From the NCBI GenBank assembly GCA_949538025.1, contig CATISI010000216.1, positions 1-32,522 of the forward strand: a DNA stretch of 32,522 nt. Reading direction: 5' to 3'. This document shows positions 8,323 through 17,191 of the stretch, one piece after another. The notes under the pieces were generated by a model. The model searched no databases, had not been told where the DNA came from, and saw nothing but the letters and a program-made list of their open reading frames with translations. Every line of letters begins with the position of its first letter. Position 1 is the first letter of the stretch. The stretch comes from Candidatus Poseidoniaceae archaeon. GTDB lineage: Archaea; Thermoplasmatota; Poseidoniia; Poseidoniales; Poseidoniaceae. Position numbers and translations under genes: made by a program.

Positions 8323-10908
8323 ATGACACAAGGTGCACAGCCAGTCATTCACGGTGCTGAATGGACGCCGAGCGAAGCGCTAACCTTTACACAACCATTG
8401 CTTATTGATGCGGCAAGAGCAGAAGTAATGCGATTCTTTTCCGAACGCCATGAAGGACACGTTTTCTTGGCAGCCAACATTTGGGATCATCTCCATGTCG
8501 ATGGTCAGCAATCCTTTGACGGTGCATCTTGGCATGCATTCAGTGAGCGCTATATTGATGCATTCAAGCGAGGGTTTGAAGCCCAAAACACACACAAGAT
8601 TTCGACCATTCTCGATGAAGAGGTAATGCCACGAAGAACCATCGAAGAGCACTTGCAACGACGAATGAAGCATCTCATCGTCGACCTTCGTTTGTGCCTC
8701 AGGCGGCTTGCGCATTACATGTCGACAACGATGGAGCATCGTATGGAATGGCAGCGTATGATGACGCGTACTCGGGCCATGGATGCGCACCTCAAGGAAG
8801 TGTTCTTCTCAGGTATGGATACGCCTGATGGCTCTCGATTTGGAGGGAAGGGATTCCGCTCAACTTGGCAAGAAGGCGTTGTTGCCGTTGCTACTGCGCT
8901 GAAGCGTTCTGACGATCCAGACAAATCACATACGCCTGGAAACGGCTATGATGGTGATCTCGTTGCACCAATGATTCGTGATGTTGGCCTTGCACTCGCC
9001 ATGGGTGACACCGTTGTCGATGTCATGGCTGCACAAATGGGTAAGGCAGAATCGAACCAAAACGGTGGCCACGAGGGTGCCGGAGGACGTGATCTCCACA
9101 TCGGTGCTTGGCACGTAGGTGTACTTCCTCCTACAGCCCCACTTCCCATCGCCAGTGCAACCATGACGGGTCTTGCTTTCGCAGGATGGAAACAATCGCT
9201 CAATCGTTTCCACGTTGCATGCATCGGAGAAGGAGCCTCGTCATCTGGAGAGTATTGGGAAGCCATCAACTTGGCAGGTGCAAGAGGCCTGCCGATCTGC
9301 TACATTCTCCAGAACAATCAGATTGCACTTGACACGCCTCCTGCGCACCAATCAGGTGTTGAATTGTGGGCTGATAAGGCCGTAGCAATGGGATTCCCTG
9401 CATGGACAATCGACGGCTCCGACCCTGCAGCGTGGCATGCGAGTGTCGCTACAGCACGAGAATATGGACTTGAAGGAGGCGGTCCGACCATGATTCATGT
9501 AGAAACCATGCGTGGTTGCGGCCATGCACACCACCATGATGACCTCTATCTCGGTTCAGAAACTGGAACGCCTCCAGGTTACGTTGACCGTGAACTTCTC
9601 GAATATTGGGCGAACAAGGACCCCATACCCTCACACCGTGAGTTACTGTTGACACTTGGTGCCAGCGAAGACCAACTCAGTGCAATGGAATCCGAAGAAC
9701 AACAGCATGTTGATGAAGCACGTCAAGCAGTTGAAGCAATGGCATGGCCTAATCCAACGACTGTTACAAAGGGTGTTACAACACTCCACGATGCGAGGAC
9801 GCATCATGACCATCTTGCTTTGATCGGTACCGTTGCAAGCTCACAGTCTGCAGCATCCCATCAACCACTGGACTACGTCGAATCTGGCGGATGGACCTAT
9901 GCTCGAGCCATTCAACAAGCCATGGTCGACATTGCAAACATGCATGGAGAAGATTGTGTCTTCATAGGAGAAGACATGGAGGTAGCAGGAGCATTTGGAA
10001 TGAACATGGCCTTGAAGAATGCAGGACACCAAGAGAAGTTGGTCGATATGCCTCTCTGTGAAGCCATCATCGTTCACACAGGCGTCGGAGCCGCTTTATC
10101 TGGCATGCGTCCAATGGTTGAGATTCAATTTGGAGGATTTGCTGCGCTCGGTTTCAATGCCCTCATCAACAATGCAGCAATGTTGCGTTGGCGATGGGGT
10201 GCTGATTGTCCAATGACAATACGTGTCCCACTCGGTGCACGCACTCGCTCGGGTCCGTTCCATGCGAATATGATTGAATCGTGGTTTGCCAACGATCCAG
10301 GACTGGTTGTCCTTGCACCAGGAACGCCACAAGATGCCTACGATCTGTTGGTCGAAGCATCCCATCTCGATGATCCGGTCTTGTTCCTTGAACACATTGG
10401 ACTGTATGGGCTCCGTGGAGGAAAAACCGGATGGGGTCAAAACATCAATCAGAAAGTTGACACGACATCTGTGCATGCATCCATCGAACAAGGAAAACGC
10501 CATTCAATTGGAAAAGCATCCATTGTCCGTGAAGGTGAAGACCTCACGATTGTGACTTGGGGTGCCATGATTCACATCGCGGCCGAGGCTGCATCGAAGC
10601 TCTCTGAAAACGGGGTGGATGTTGAGATTGTTGATTTACGAACGTTGCTTCCGTTCGATGCTGAATCGTGTATTGCATCCGTCCAGAAAACGGGACGGCT
10701 CGTCGTTTTGCAAGAAAGTCAGTGGCATGGCGGGCTTGGTCATACCATCCAATCTCGAATCCTCGAGTCGACGTTCTATCAACTCGAGACACAACCAGTT
10801 GTCATCGGGGCGATTGATACGCCAGTACCGTTCTCTCCTCCATTGGAAAACCACACCATTCCTTCAGTGGAACACGTGATCAGTGTTATTCAGAAGTTGA
10901 TGCAATAA
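8323..10908 (+). CDS. Thiamine-dependent 2-oxoacid dehydrogenase E1 component, alpha and beta subunits fused (branched-chain/pyruvate type)
   Basis: Alpha half: HIGAWHVG...ACIGEGASSSGEYWEAINLAGARGLPICYILQNNQ (TPP motif). Beta half: GGWTYARAIQQAMVDIANMHGEDCVFIGEDMEVAGAFGMN...EAIIVHTGVGAALSGMRPMVEIQF. The ORF extends to ATG 8245, which overlaps the upstream stop; start uncertain (8245 or 8323). Confidence 0.9.
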   Translation: MTQGAQPVIHGAEWTPSEALTFTQPLLIDAARAEVMRFFSERHEGHVFLAANIWDHLHVDGQQSFDGASWHAFSERYIDAFKRGFEAQNTHKISTILDEEVMPRRTIEEHLQRRMKHLIVDLRLCLRRLAHYMSTTMEHRMEWQRMMTRTRAMDAHLKEVFFSGMDTPDGSRFGGKGFRSTWQEGVVAVATALKRSDDPDKSHTPGNGYDGDLVAPMIRDVGLALAMGDTVVDVMAAQMGKAESNQNGGHEGAGGRDLHIGAWHVGVLPPTAPLPIASATMTGLAFAGWKQSLNRFHVACIGEGASSSGEYWEAINLAGARGLPICYILQNNQIALDTPPAHQSGVELWADKAVAMGFPAWTIDGSDPAAWHASVATAREYGLEGGGPTMIHVETMRGCGHAHHHDDLYLGSETGTPPGYVDRELLEYWANKDPIPSHRELLLTLGASEDQLSAMESEEQQHVDEARQAVEAMAWPNPTTVTKGVTTLHDARTHHDHLALIGTVASSQSAASHQPLDYVESGGWTYARAIQQAMVDIANMHGEDCVFIGEDMEVAGAFGMNMALKNAGHQEKLVDMPLCEAIIVHTGVGAALSGMRPMVEIQFGGFAALGFNALINNAAMLRWRWGADCPMTIRVPLGARTRSGPFHANMIESWFANDPGLVVLAPGTPQDAYDLLVEASHLDDPVLFLEHIGLYGLRGGKTGWGQNINQKVDTTSVHASIEQGKRHSIGKASIVREGEDLTIVTWGAMIHIAAEAASKLSENGVDVEIVDLRTLLPFDAESCIASVQKTGRLVVLQESQWHGGLGHTIQSRILESTFYQLETQPVVIGAIDTPVPFSPPLENHTIPSVEHVISVIQKLMQ

Positions 10909-11524
10909 TTCGCTCGACGACTACGGCGAGAAGCGCTCCAATGATTGTGCAAATGAAGTACACTGGGATGATCCATCCGTCACCTGAGACGAGATTTGGC
11001 CCAAACGTTCGTGCTGGATTCATGCTCGCTCCCGTGTAGTTGCCAAAAACAAACGCAAGGGCTGCAACGGTTGAGCCTACCACAAAGGCGATTGGAATCC
11101 ATTGTTCGGTCTTTCGAATAATCCAAAGAATGGAAGCCATCAGCAAGAAGGTAATGAGAATCTCAATCCCAATGAGATTGACCCATGTGGTGTTCCGCAC
11201 AGTTGGACCTGCACCATTCAGGAGAAAACCAGCAAATAACGCACCGACCAATTGGCCGAGAACGTGTGCTATTGTATCGTGTGTCGAAAGATTGCCTCTG
11301 TACCGAAAGGCAATCGAAACTGCTGGATTGATGTGCGCACCACTCCAGCGACCAATACCAACGATGACAAGGGCCACAATGGCTCCAAACGCAAGTGAAA
11401 TTTCGAGCGGTGAACGCTCCAATGCAACGCTTCCACATCCAACAAAAACCATGGCGAAGGTCCCTGCTGCTTCGATGCATCCACGCTTCCACATCGGTCC
11501 GACGAATTGAACAGAGAACATCAT
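10886..11524 (-). CDS. MIP family aquaporin / glycerol facilitator-like channel
   Basis: Both NPA boxes present: GAHINPAVSIAF and GASMNPARTFGPNLV; six-TM pattern; 212 aa. Confidence 0.92.
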   Translation of the reverse strand: MMFSVQFVGPMWKRGCIEAAGTFAMVFVGCGSVALERSPLEISLAFGAIVALVIVGIGRWSGAHINPAVSIAFRYRGNLSTHDTIAHVLGQLVGALFAGFLLNGAGPTVRNTTWVNLIGIEILITFLLMASILWIIRKTEQWIPIAFVVGSTVAALAFVFGNYTGASMNPARTFGPNLVSGDGWIIPVYFICTIIGALLAVVVERIIASTSE

Positions 11525-11577
11525 CTTAACTCAGTAGAAGGACAGAAGCATCAAAACCCATAACTCATGGGGAGTTT

Positions 11578-12681
11578 ATGGAGCAGAAGGATGAATTGAT
11601 GGGAATTCCCCAACTCCTTCACTTCAATGCGATGCTCATCACTGGAGCGCTCTTTTTTGCGATTGTCTTGATGAAGTATCTCGGGCAATCGAATTCGATG
11701 TTTGTTGTCAGCATCATTTTGGTTCTTTCACTTGGCCTGCTCATCACCAGTGCAGACTTCTTCATCGAGGGTGCAAAGGGGCTTGCTCGAAGGGCTGGGA
11801 TTGCAGAAATCGTCATTGGTTTGACAATTGTATCCATTGGCACGTCGCTTCCTGAAATTCTGGTTTCCGGTAGCGCTGCCTACGAAGCGAGCCAAGGAAA
11901 AGAAGGAGCAGCAGACTTTGCCGTTGGTAGTATCCTCGGGTCTGTCCTTGTTCAGATCACACTGATTCTTGGTATCGTTGTGATGACGAGATCGGTCAAA
12001 GTTCGCCCCTCATGGTTGAACCGTGATGGTGTCATCATGCTTCTCGCTGTGGTTCTTCTTCTGTTCTTTGTTTGGACAAGTGACGAACTTGCACGATGGG
12101 AAGGTGCAATCCTTGCCTCTCTGTATGTTGCTTACATCGTGTGGTTATTGATGAAACGCGAAGCCATTCGTCAAGAAGAGGTCGAAGAATCGGGTGAATA
12201 TCAAGTTCGGGGATCGAATTGGAGTTCAGCCGCCTACATGATCATGATATTCCTCGGACTTGCTTTCGCAGTCTACGCTGCAAACATCTTGGTCGAGCAA
12301 GCCTACGATCTTGCATTAAAACTGAACGTACCACATTCCGTTGTAGGTACGACGGTTTCCGGAATTGGAACCTCCTTACCGGAACTCACCATCGCATTGA
12401 TGGCAGCAAAACGCAGCAAAGGTGTAGCGATTGGAACTCTTATTGGGTCAAACATCACCGATCCACTTCTGTCCGTTGGAATCGCTTCTATGATTCATCC
12501 TCTTTCCATCTCACCTCAAGACAACGGATTGACCATGGACATCATCGCACCAGCTACCGTCCTTGGAGTCCTTCTCGCTCTGTTCTTTATGCGTCGAACC
12601 TATCGATTCGAACGTTGGGAAGGTACCTGCTTGGTCATGTTTTATCTCATTTTCTTGGTCGTTTTACAACTCAATCGATGA
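11578..12681 (+). CDS. Calcium/sodium antiporter (CaCA family, YrbG-like)
   Basis: Two alpha-repeats: EIVIGLTIVSIGTSLPEILVSG and SVVGTTVSGIGTSLPELTIALMAAKRSKGVAIGTLIGSNITDPL; polytopic. Start may be 11578 or 11596. Confidence 0.92.
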   Translation: MEQKDELMGIPQLLHFNAMLITGALFFAIVLMKYLGQSNSMFVVSIILVLSLGLLITSADFFIEGAKGLARRAGIAEIVIGLTIVSIGTSLPEILVSGSAAYEASQGKEGAADFAVGSILGSVLVQITLILGIVVMTRSVKVRPSWLNRDGVIMLLAVVLLLFFVWTSDELARWEGAILASLYVAYIVWLLMKREAIRQEEVEESGEYQVRGSNWSSAAYMIMIFLGLAFAVYAANILVEQAYDLALKLNVPHSVVGTTVSGIGTSLPELTIALMAAKRSKGVAIGTLIGSNITDPLLSVGIASMIHPLSISPQDNGLTMDIIAPATVLGVLLALFFMRRTYRFERWEGTCLVMFYLIFLVVLQLNR

Positions 12682-12728
12682 GTTGAACCAAAATCAAGAC
12701 TTATGTCCGACCTTCCACTGGGAGAGTC

Positions 12729-13877
12729 ATGGTCGACTTCCAATTGGACGAAATGCAGGAGATGCTTCGTGAACTTGCTCGAGAGTTCGCACGAGATGAA
12801 ATACGCCCACATGCCGAACATTGGGATGAAGAATCCGTGTATCCAAAAGAAACCATTCAACTTGCCCACGAGATGGGTCTGCTCAATCTTCACATTCCTG
12901 AGGCATACGGTGGACCAGGCCTTGGTTGCATGGAAGAAGTCCTTGTGAATGAAGAACTTGCATGGGGGGACCCTGGTTTCGCTACTGCTGCATATGCAAC
13001 GGCTTTAGCATGCGCTCCAATCATTACAGGTGCTACCGAGGAACAGAAGAATGTCTGGTTGCGAAAAGTCGCTGAAGAAGGTGCATTAGCATCCTATGCA
13101 GTCACTGAACCTGGTGCTGGTTCGGATGTCGCTGCCATTCAAACTACAGCGGTTCGAGATGGTGATGACTACGTCATCAATGGCTCCAAGATGTGGATTA
13201 CTGGTGCAGGATATGCTGATTTCTTCTTCGTCTTGGCCAAAACAGATCCTGATGCAGGCTATCGAGGTATGTCAGGATTTATTGTTGAAGCAAATGCTGA
13301 GGGCCTCTCCCTTGGAAAAAAGGAGACCAACATGGGTCAACGATGCAGTGACACGCGCAGCATCACCTTCAACAACGTCCGTATACCTGCCAACCAACTG
13401 GTCGGTGAAAGCGAATCAGGTGGGTGGATGAACGCCATGAATGCCTTCGATTTGAGCCGTCCAAACATCGCAGCTCATGCGACCGGGCTTTCACGTGCCG
13501 CATACGAACATGCGCTCCAATACAGCAACGAACGTCATACTTTTGGAAAGCCATTGCACAAGCATCAAGCAATCCAATTCATGCTTGCGGATATGAAAAC
13601 AAGCATTGAGGCAAGCCGAATGCTTACTTGGAAATCTGCTGCAGACGCAGACGGTGGCATCAAGAATACAGAATCTGCGGCTCACGCAAAGCGCTTCGCA
13701 GCAGATACGGCCATGCAAGTTTCAACCGATGCGGTTCAAGTGTTCGGAGGATATGGATACTCTGAGGAATATCCGGTTGCTCGCCTCATGCGTGGTGCAA
13801 AGGTGATGCAGATTTACGAAGGAAGCAGTCAAGTGCAGCGCATGATCATTGGTCGAGAAATCACGAAGAATCTTTGA
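12729..13877 (+). CDS. Acyl-CoA dehydrogenase
   Basis: YAVTEPGAGSDVAAIQTTA, GSKMWITGAGYADFFFVLAKT, RCSDTRSITFNNVRIP, VQVFGGYGYSEEYPVARLMRGAKVMQIYEGSSQVQRMIIGREI; full-length family signatures. Confidence 0.96.
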   Translation: MVDFQLDEMQEMLRELAREFARDEIRPHAEHWDEESVYPKETIQLAHEMGLLNLHIPEAYGGPGLGCMEEVLVNEELAWGDPGFATAAYATALACAPIITGATEEQKNVWLRKVAEEGALASYAVTEPGAGSDVAAIQTTAVRDGDDYVINGSKMWITGAGYADFFFVLAKTDPDAGYRGMSGFIVEANAEGLSLGKKETNMGQRCSDTRSITFNNVRIPANQLVGESESGGWMNAMNAFDLSRPNIAAHATGLSRAAYEHALQYSNERHTFGKPLHKHQAIQFMLADMKTSIEASRMLTWKSAADADGGIKNTESAAHAKRFAADTAMQVSTDAVQVFGGYGYSEEYPVARLMRGAKVMQIYEGSSQVQRMIIGREITKNL

Positions 13878-13890
13878 ATTGAGAAGATTC
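13868..13890. terminator. Candidate bidirectional hairpin between convergent genes
   Basis: GAATCTT (13868-13874) and AAGATTC (13884-13890) form a perfect 7-bp stem with a 9-nt loop, overlapping the stop regions of both convergent CDSs (stops at 13877 and 13889). Confidence 0.35.
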
Positions 13891-14593
13891 AATCGAATCT
13901 CTGCATGATATCGTCAGATACGTCCTGCAACCAGTTTGTTTGGATAGAGTCCAAATCAAACGCTTCCTGCTCGCCAAGCTCATCATCCCAAAAACCTGGA
14001 AGAAAATCAATGAACTCCACATCATGATCCTCCTCCATGAAGTCTAGTACGTGTTGAGGATTGCCTTCGAGAGCGCTTTCATCGCTCATATCTTGGGTGA
14101 CCACAAGTTCTTCTTGAAAGGTGAAGATGTGGAACAATTCTTCACGTGGGCAAACAATGAATTGTGCAACAAGTGGTATCTCCATGGCTAACTTGACGTC
14201 GTTATGCAAGCTTAGAACGAGGGATGCAAGGCGGTCACCAACGGGAAGGTGCTCTTTGTCTTCATGAATATTGAGGCATAATTTGGCCGTATATGCTCGT
14301 GCTTTTTCGGAATCAAAATCTCGCTTCCAAGCAGCTCCTACCACTTCAGTCGTCCACGGAGTCTGCATAAACAGCCCAATTGGACGAGATGCTTCAACTT
14401 CATAGTGCCTTCCTGAACGGCCACGAACTTGCACAACAATCTTGTAAATTGAGTTTGAATCAATCATTTCAATCCCATCGATGTTGCAAACCTCTCGAAG
14501 AAACTGCATGGATTTCTCATGCGGATTAAGTTCACATTCCACGGACACATCATTTTCTCCATTCCACCGTATATGAACCGAAATTCTCAACAT
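13889..14593 (-). CDS. Conserved-looking hypothetical protein
   Basis: ORF 13889..14743; likely start MLRISVHIRWNGENDVSVECELNPHEKSM at 14593 because the upstream extension runs into the divergent mocA-like CDS. No recognised family. Confidence 0.65.
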   Translation of the reverse strand: MLRISVHIRWNGENDVSVECELNPHEKSMQFLREVCNIDGIEMIDSNSIYKIVVQVRGRSGRHYEVEASRPIGLFMQTPWTTEVVGAAWKRDFDSEKARAYTAKLCLNIHEDKEHLPVGDRLASLVLSLHNDVKLAMEIPLVAQFIVCPREELFHIFTFQEELVVTQDMSDESALEGNPQHVLDFMEEDHDVEFIDFLPGFWDDELGEQEAFDLDSIQTNWLQDVSDDIMQRFD

Positions 14594-14614
14594 CGTTCTG
14601 TCGGTGGTTGAATC

Positions 14615-15196
14615 ATGGGAGTTATTGATGTCATTCTTTTGGCGGCAGGTCGCTCTTCTCGACTTGGTCAGCCAAAAGCCCTTGTTGATGTCGATGGTCG
14701 GCCGTTGATTCAACGACTCATGAACAGATTGAATCAATTGCATACAGAGGTGACGGTCGTCACCAACACGGACCTTCTCGCAGACATCATGCTACTCTGC
14801 CCATCGGCTCATGTCGTGCTCAACCCTGATCCAGAAAAAGGCCGGACAGGCTCCGTTCAATGTGGGCTTGCGAGCATTCTTGAACGGAATGGACGTTTGC
14901 CGAAAAAGGTGCTTTTGGTCCCTGTAGATCGGCCTGGATGGAGTGTTAAACTGGTCAGCAGTATTTTGGAATCAGAAACGAGCATATGCCCAGTTTGGAA
15001 CAATCGTGGAGGCCATCCACTGCTGATGGTTGGGGACGATGTCACTACTGTCTATTTGGCTGAGGGCGATGCTCCGCTCTCCTCTTTGGTTCAGCGAACG
15101 CCTCTACCTGTTGACTTTCCTTGGCTTCATCTCAATATCGATACTGAAGATAACTTGGACGATCTTATCAGAGCTTCCAAGGAAGATTGGTTCTAG
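14615..15196 (+). CDS. mocA: MobA-like NTP transferase, probable molybdenum cofactor cytidylyltransferase (MocA-like)
   Basis: N-terminal VILLAAGRSSRLGQPKALVDVDGRPLIQRL nucleotide-binding motif; VPVDRPGWS and WNNRGGHPLLM segments; directly followed by an xdhC-like gene. Confidence 0.82.
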   Translation: MGVIDVILLAAGRSSRLGQPKALVDVDGRPLIQRLMNRLNQLHTEVTVVTNTDLLADIMLLCPSAHVVLNPDPEKGRTGSVQCGLASILERNGRLPKKVLLVPVDRPGWSVKLVSSILESETSICPVWNNRGGHPLLMVGDDVTTVYLAEGDAPLSSLVQRTPLPVDFPWLHLNIDTEDNLDDLIRASKEDWF

Positions 15197-15232
15197 GGCA
15201 AATCGTATGTGTATGTTCATCGAGGCACTGTT

Positions 15233-16099
15233 ATGACGGCGAGAGTTCTGGCATGGGTGTTGGAACAACTGCAACACAATTCGCCTGTTGTTCTTGCTAC
15301 TGTTGTCGGAACGAAAGGTAGCGTACCCGGAAAATCAGGAGCACGCTTGGCTATGAATCGGTCTCAGAATTGGGTAGGGACGGTTGGCGGAGCTGGTTTG
15401 GAACATCGAATCCTCAACCGTTGCAAAGAATTGCTTCAAGAATCCAAAGCAACATCTGAGGTGCACACCTTTGGCCTCAACAAAGGGGCGAAGGGCTATG
15501 AAGTGCAACCACTCGACTCACTTTGTGGTGGACAAGTCACCATTTCGTTGGAGTTGATGTTACCGATGCCACATATCTTGTTGATGGGAGGAGGGCATTG
15601 CTCGGAAGCCATCTCCAAATTGTTGCCAAAAAAAGGCTGGAATTTTTCCGTTCAAGACACCCGTGAAGCGTTCACAACCTCTGAACTCTATCCAGAAGCA
15701 ATCGAACGGTCCTATTCAACCGTTGAAGAATTCTTCAGCAACGAAACTGCAGGATCGCTCTCACGCTTTTCAGACGTTCTTTTGCTCGGTCATGATTATT
15801 CCGAAGACCTTGACAGGCTTCAACGGTTACTGCAACTCGCTGAAGGTGCGAATGTCTCACTTGACGGGAAAGTCTTCCCTCGGATCGGGGCGATTGGCAG
15901 CCGTTCGAAATGGAAATCGTTCACAGAGTCTTGCATCGATATGGGAATTCAGCCTTCTTCCCTCGACCGAGTGCGATGTCCAATCGGATTGAACATTGGT
16001 GCTGAATCGCCTGAAGAGATTGCGATTGCTGTCATTGCAGAAATTCTGTCGATGCACAAAAATGCTGACGTTCATGCCCCTAATTGGCGAGACCAGTGA
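15233..16099 (+). CDS. xdhC: XdhC/CoxF-family molybdenum hydroxylase maturation factor
   Basis: ATVVGTKGSVPGKSGARLAM; GTVGGAGLEHRIL; C-terminal Rossmann half ILLMGGGHCSEAI; RIGAIGSRSKWKSF; VRCPIGLNIGAESPEEIAIAVIAEIL. Start MTARVLAW at 15233 preferred over 15209. Confidence 0.9.
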   Translation: MTARVLAWVLEQLQHNSPVVLATVVGTKGSVPGKSGARLAMNRSQNWVGTVGGAGLEHRILNRCKELLQESKATSEVHTFGLNKGAKGYEVQPLDSLCGGQVTISLELMLPMPHILLMGGGHCSEAISKLLPKKGWNFSVQDTREAFTTSELYPEAIERSYSTVEEFFSNETAGSLSRFSDVLLLGHDYSEDLDRLQRLLQLAEGANVSLDGKVFPRIGAIGSRSKWKSFTESCIDMGIQPSSLDRVRCPIGLNIGAESPEEIAIAVIAEILSMHKNADVHAPNWRDQ

Positions 16100-16108
16100 G
16101 GTCATCCT

Positions 16109-17191
16109 ATGCCATCGATGGATGAGTCTTGGGAGATGCGAAACGGTCTGATGATTCCGAATCGTAGCGTTCTTGCAGCGATGACCAACAAACAGAGTCA
16201 TGCGGATGGAACGCTTTCAGACGAAGAGATACGATTTTTGATCCGTCGTGCTGAAGGTGGATTTGGACTCATCACAACCGCAGCATCTCATGTGCAAGAA
16301 TCAGGTCAAGGTTGGGCAGGTGAGTTTGGAGTATGGAGTGATCACCATCTTCCCGGTTTGACCTCACTTGCGACACAGTTGAAACAACATGACTCGAAAT
16401 CATTTGTGCAGATTTTCCATGGAGGTATGCGTGCACCTTCTTCGATTACAGGTCAGCAAGCCTCCTCTGCAAGCGTGAATTTCATTTCCGAAAGCGAGGG
16501 GTCCTCGAGAAGTCTAACAACAAGCGAGGTTGATGACACAATTTCATGCTTCATCAGGGCAGCACAACGCTGTGAACAAGCCGGTTTTGACGGTGTTGAA
16601 TTACATGGTGCGCATGGATACCTTATCGCTCAGTTCTTGGGATCGAAGACCAATCGCCGTAATGATGCTTACGGAGGCGATACGGAGCAACGATGTACGT
16701 TCCTTCTGCGCATAATCCGGGGTATTCGAGAGGTTGTCGATGAGAATTTTGCGATTATGGTCCGTCTTTCACCTGTCTCCGATGAAATTGGAATCACGCT
16801 GGAAGATACGAAGCAAGTCGTAGAATTGCTCATCGGTGAGGGCATCGATGCGCTCCATATTTCATGCTGGGATGTTTTTCAGAAGCAACAAGATGGCCAA
16901 ACGCTGACACAAAAACTCTGTTCAACCTATTCCGAATCCATTCCAATCATATCGACTGGTTCTGTTTGGACCGCTGAAGATGCGCAGTTTGTTCTCAATC
17001 AGGGTGCTCAAGCAGTAGGAGTCGCTCGAGTCGCACTACCCCACCCCGATTGGGCTTCCATGAGCACAGATGCGAGCTACAACCCGGAAAGGCCACCATT
17101 TACGCCCGAAACGCTTCTTTCTGCAGATCTTAGTTCAACGTTCGTTGAGTACATGCGACGCTGGAAAGGGTTCGTCACGGACGGTCGTTGA
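16109..17191 (+). CDS. NADH:flavin oxidoreductase / Old Yellow Enzyme family
   Basis: TIM-barrel signatures RAAQRCEQAGFDGVELHGAHGYLIAQFLGSKTNRRNDAYGG; IMVRLSP; C-terminal GAQAVGVARVALPHPDW. Confidence 0.92.
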   Translation: MPSMDESWEMRNGLMIPNRSVLAAMTNKQSHADGTLSDEEIRFLIRRAEGGFGLITTAASHVQESGQGWAGEFGVWSDHHLPGLTSLATQLKQHDSKSFVQIFHGGMRAPSSITGQQASSASVNFISESEGSSRSLTTSEVDDTISCFIRAAQRCEQAGFDGVELHGAHGYLIAQFLGSKTNRRNDAYGGDTEQRCTFLLRIIRGIREVVDENFAIMVRLSPVSDEIGITLEDTKQVVELLIGEGIDALHISCWDVFQKQQDGQTLTQKLCSTYSESIPIISTGSVWTAEDAQFVLNQGAQAVGVARVALPHPDWASMSTDASYNPERPPFTPETLLSADLSSTFVEYMRRWKGFVTDGR

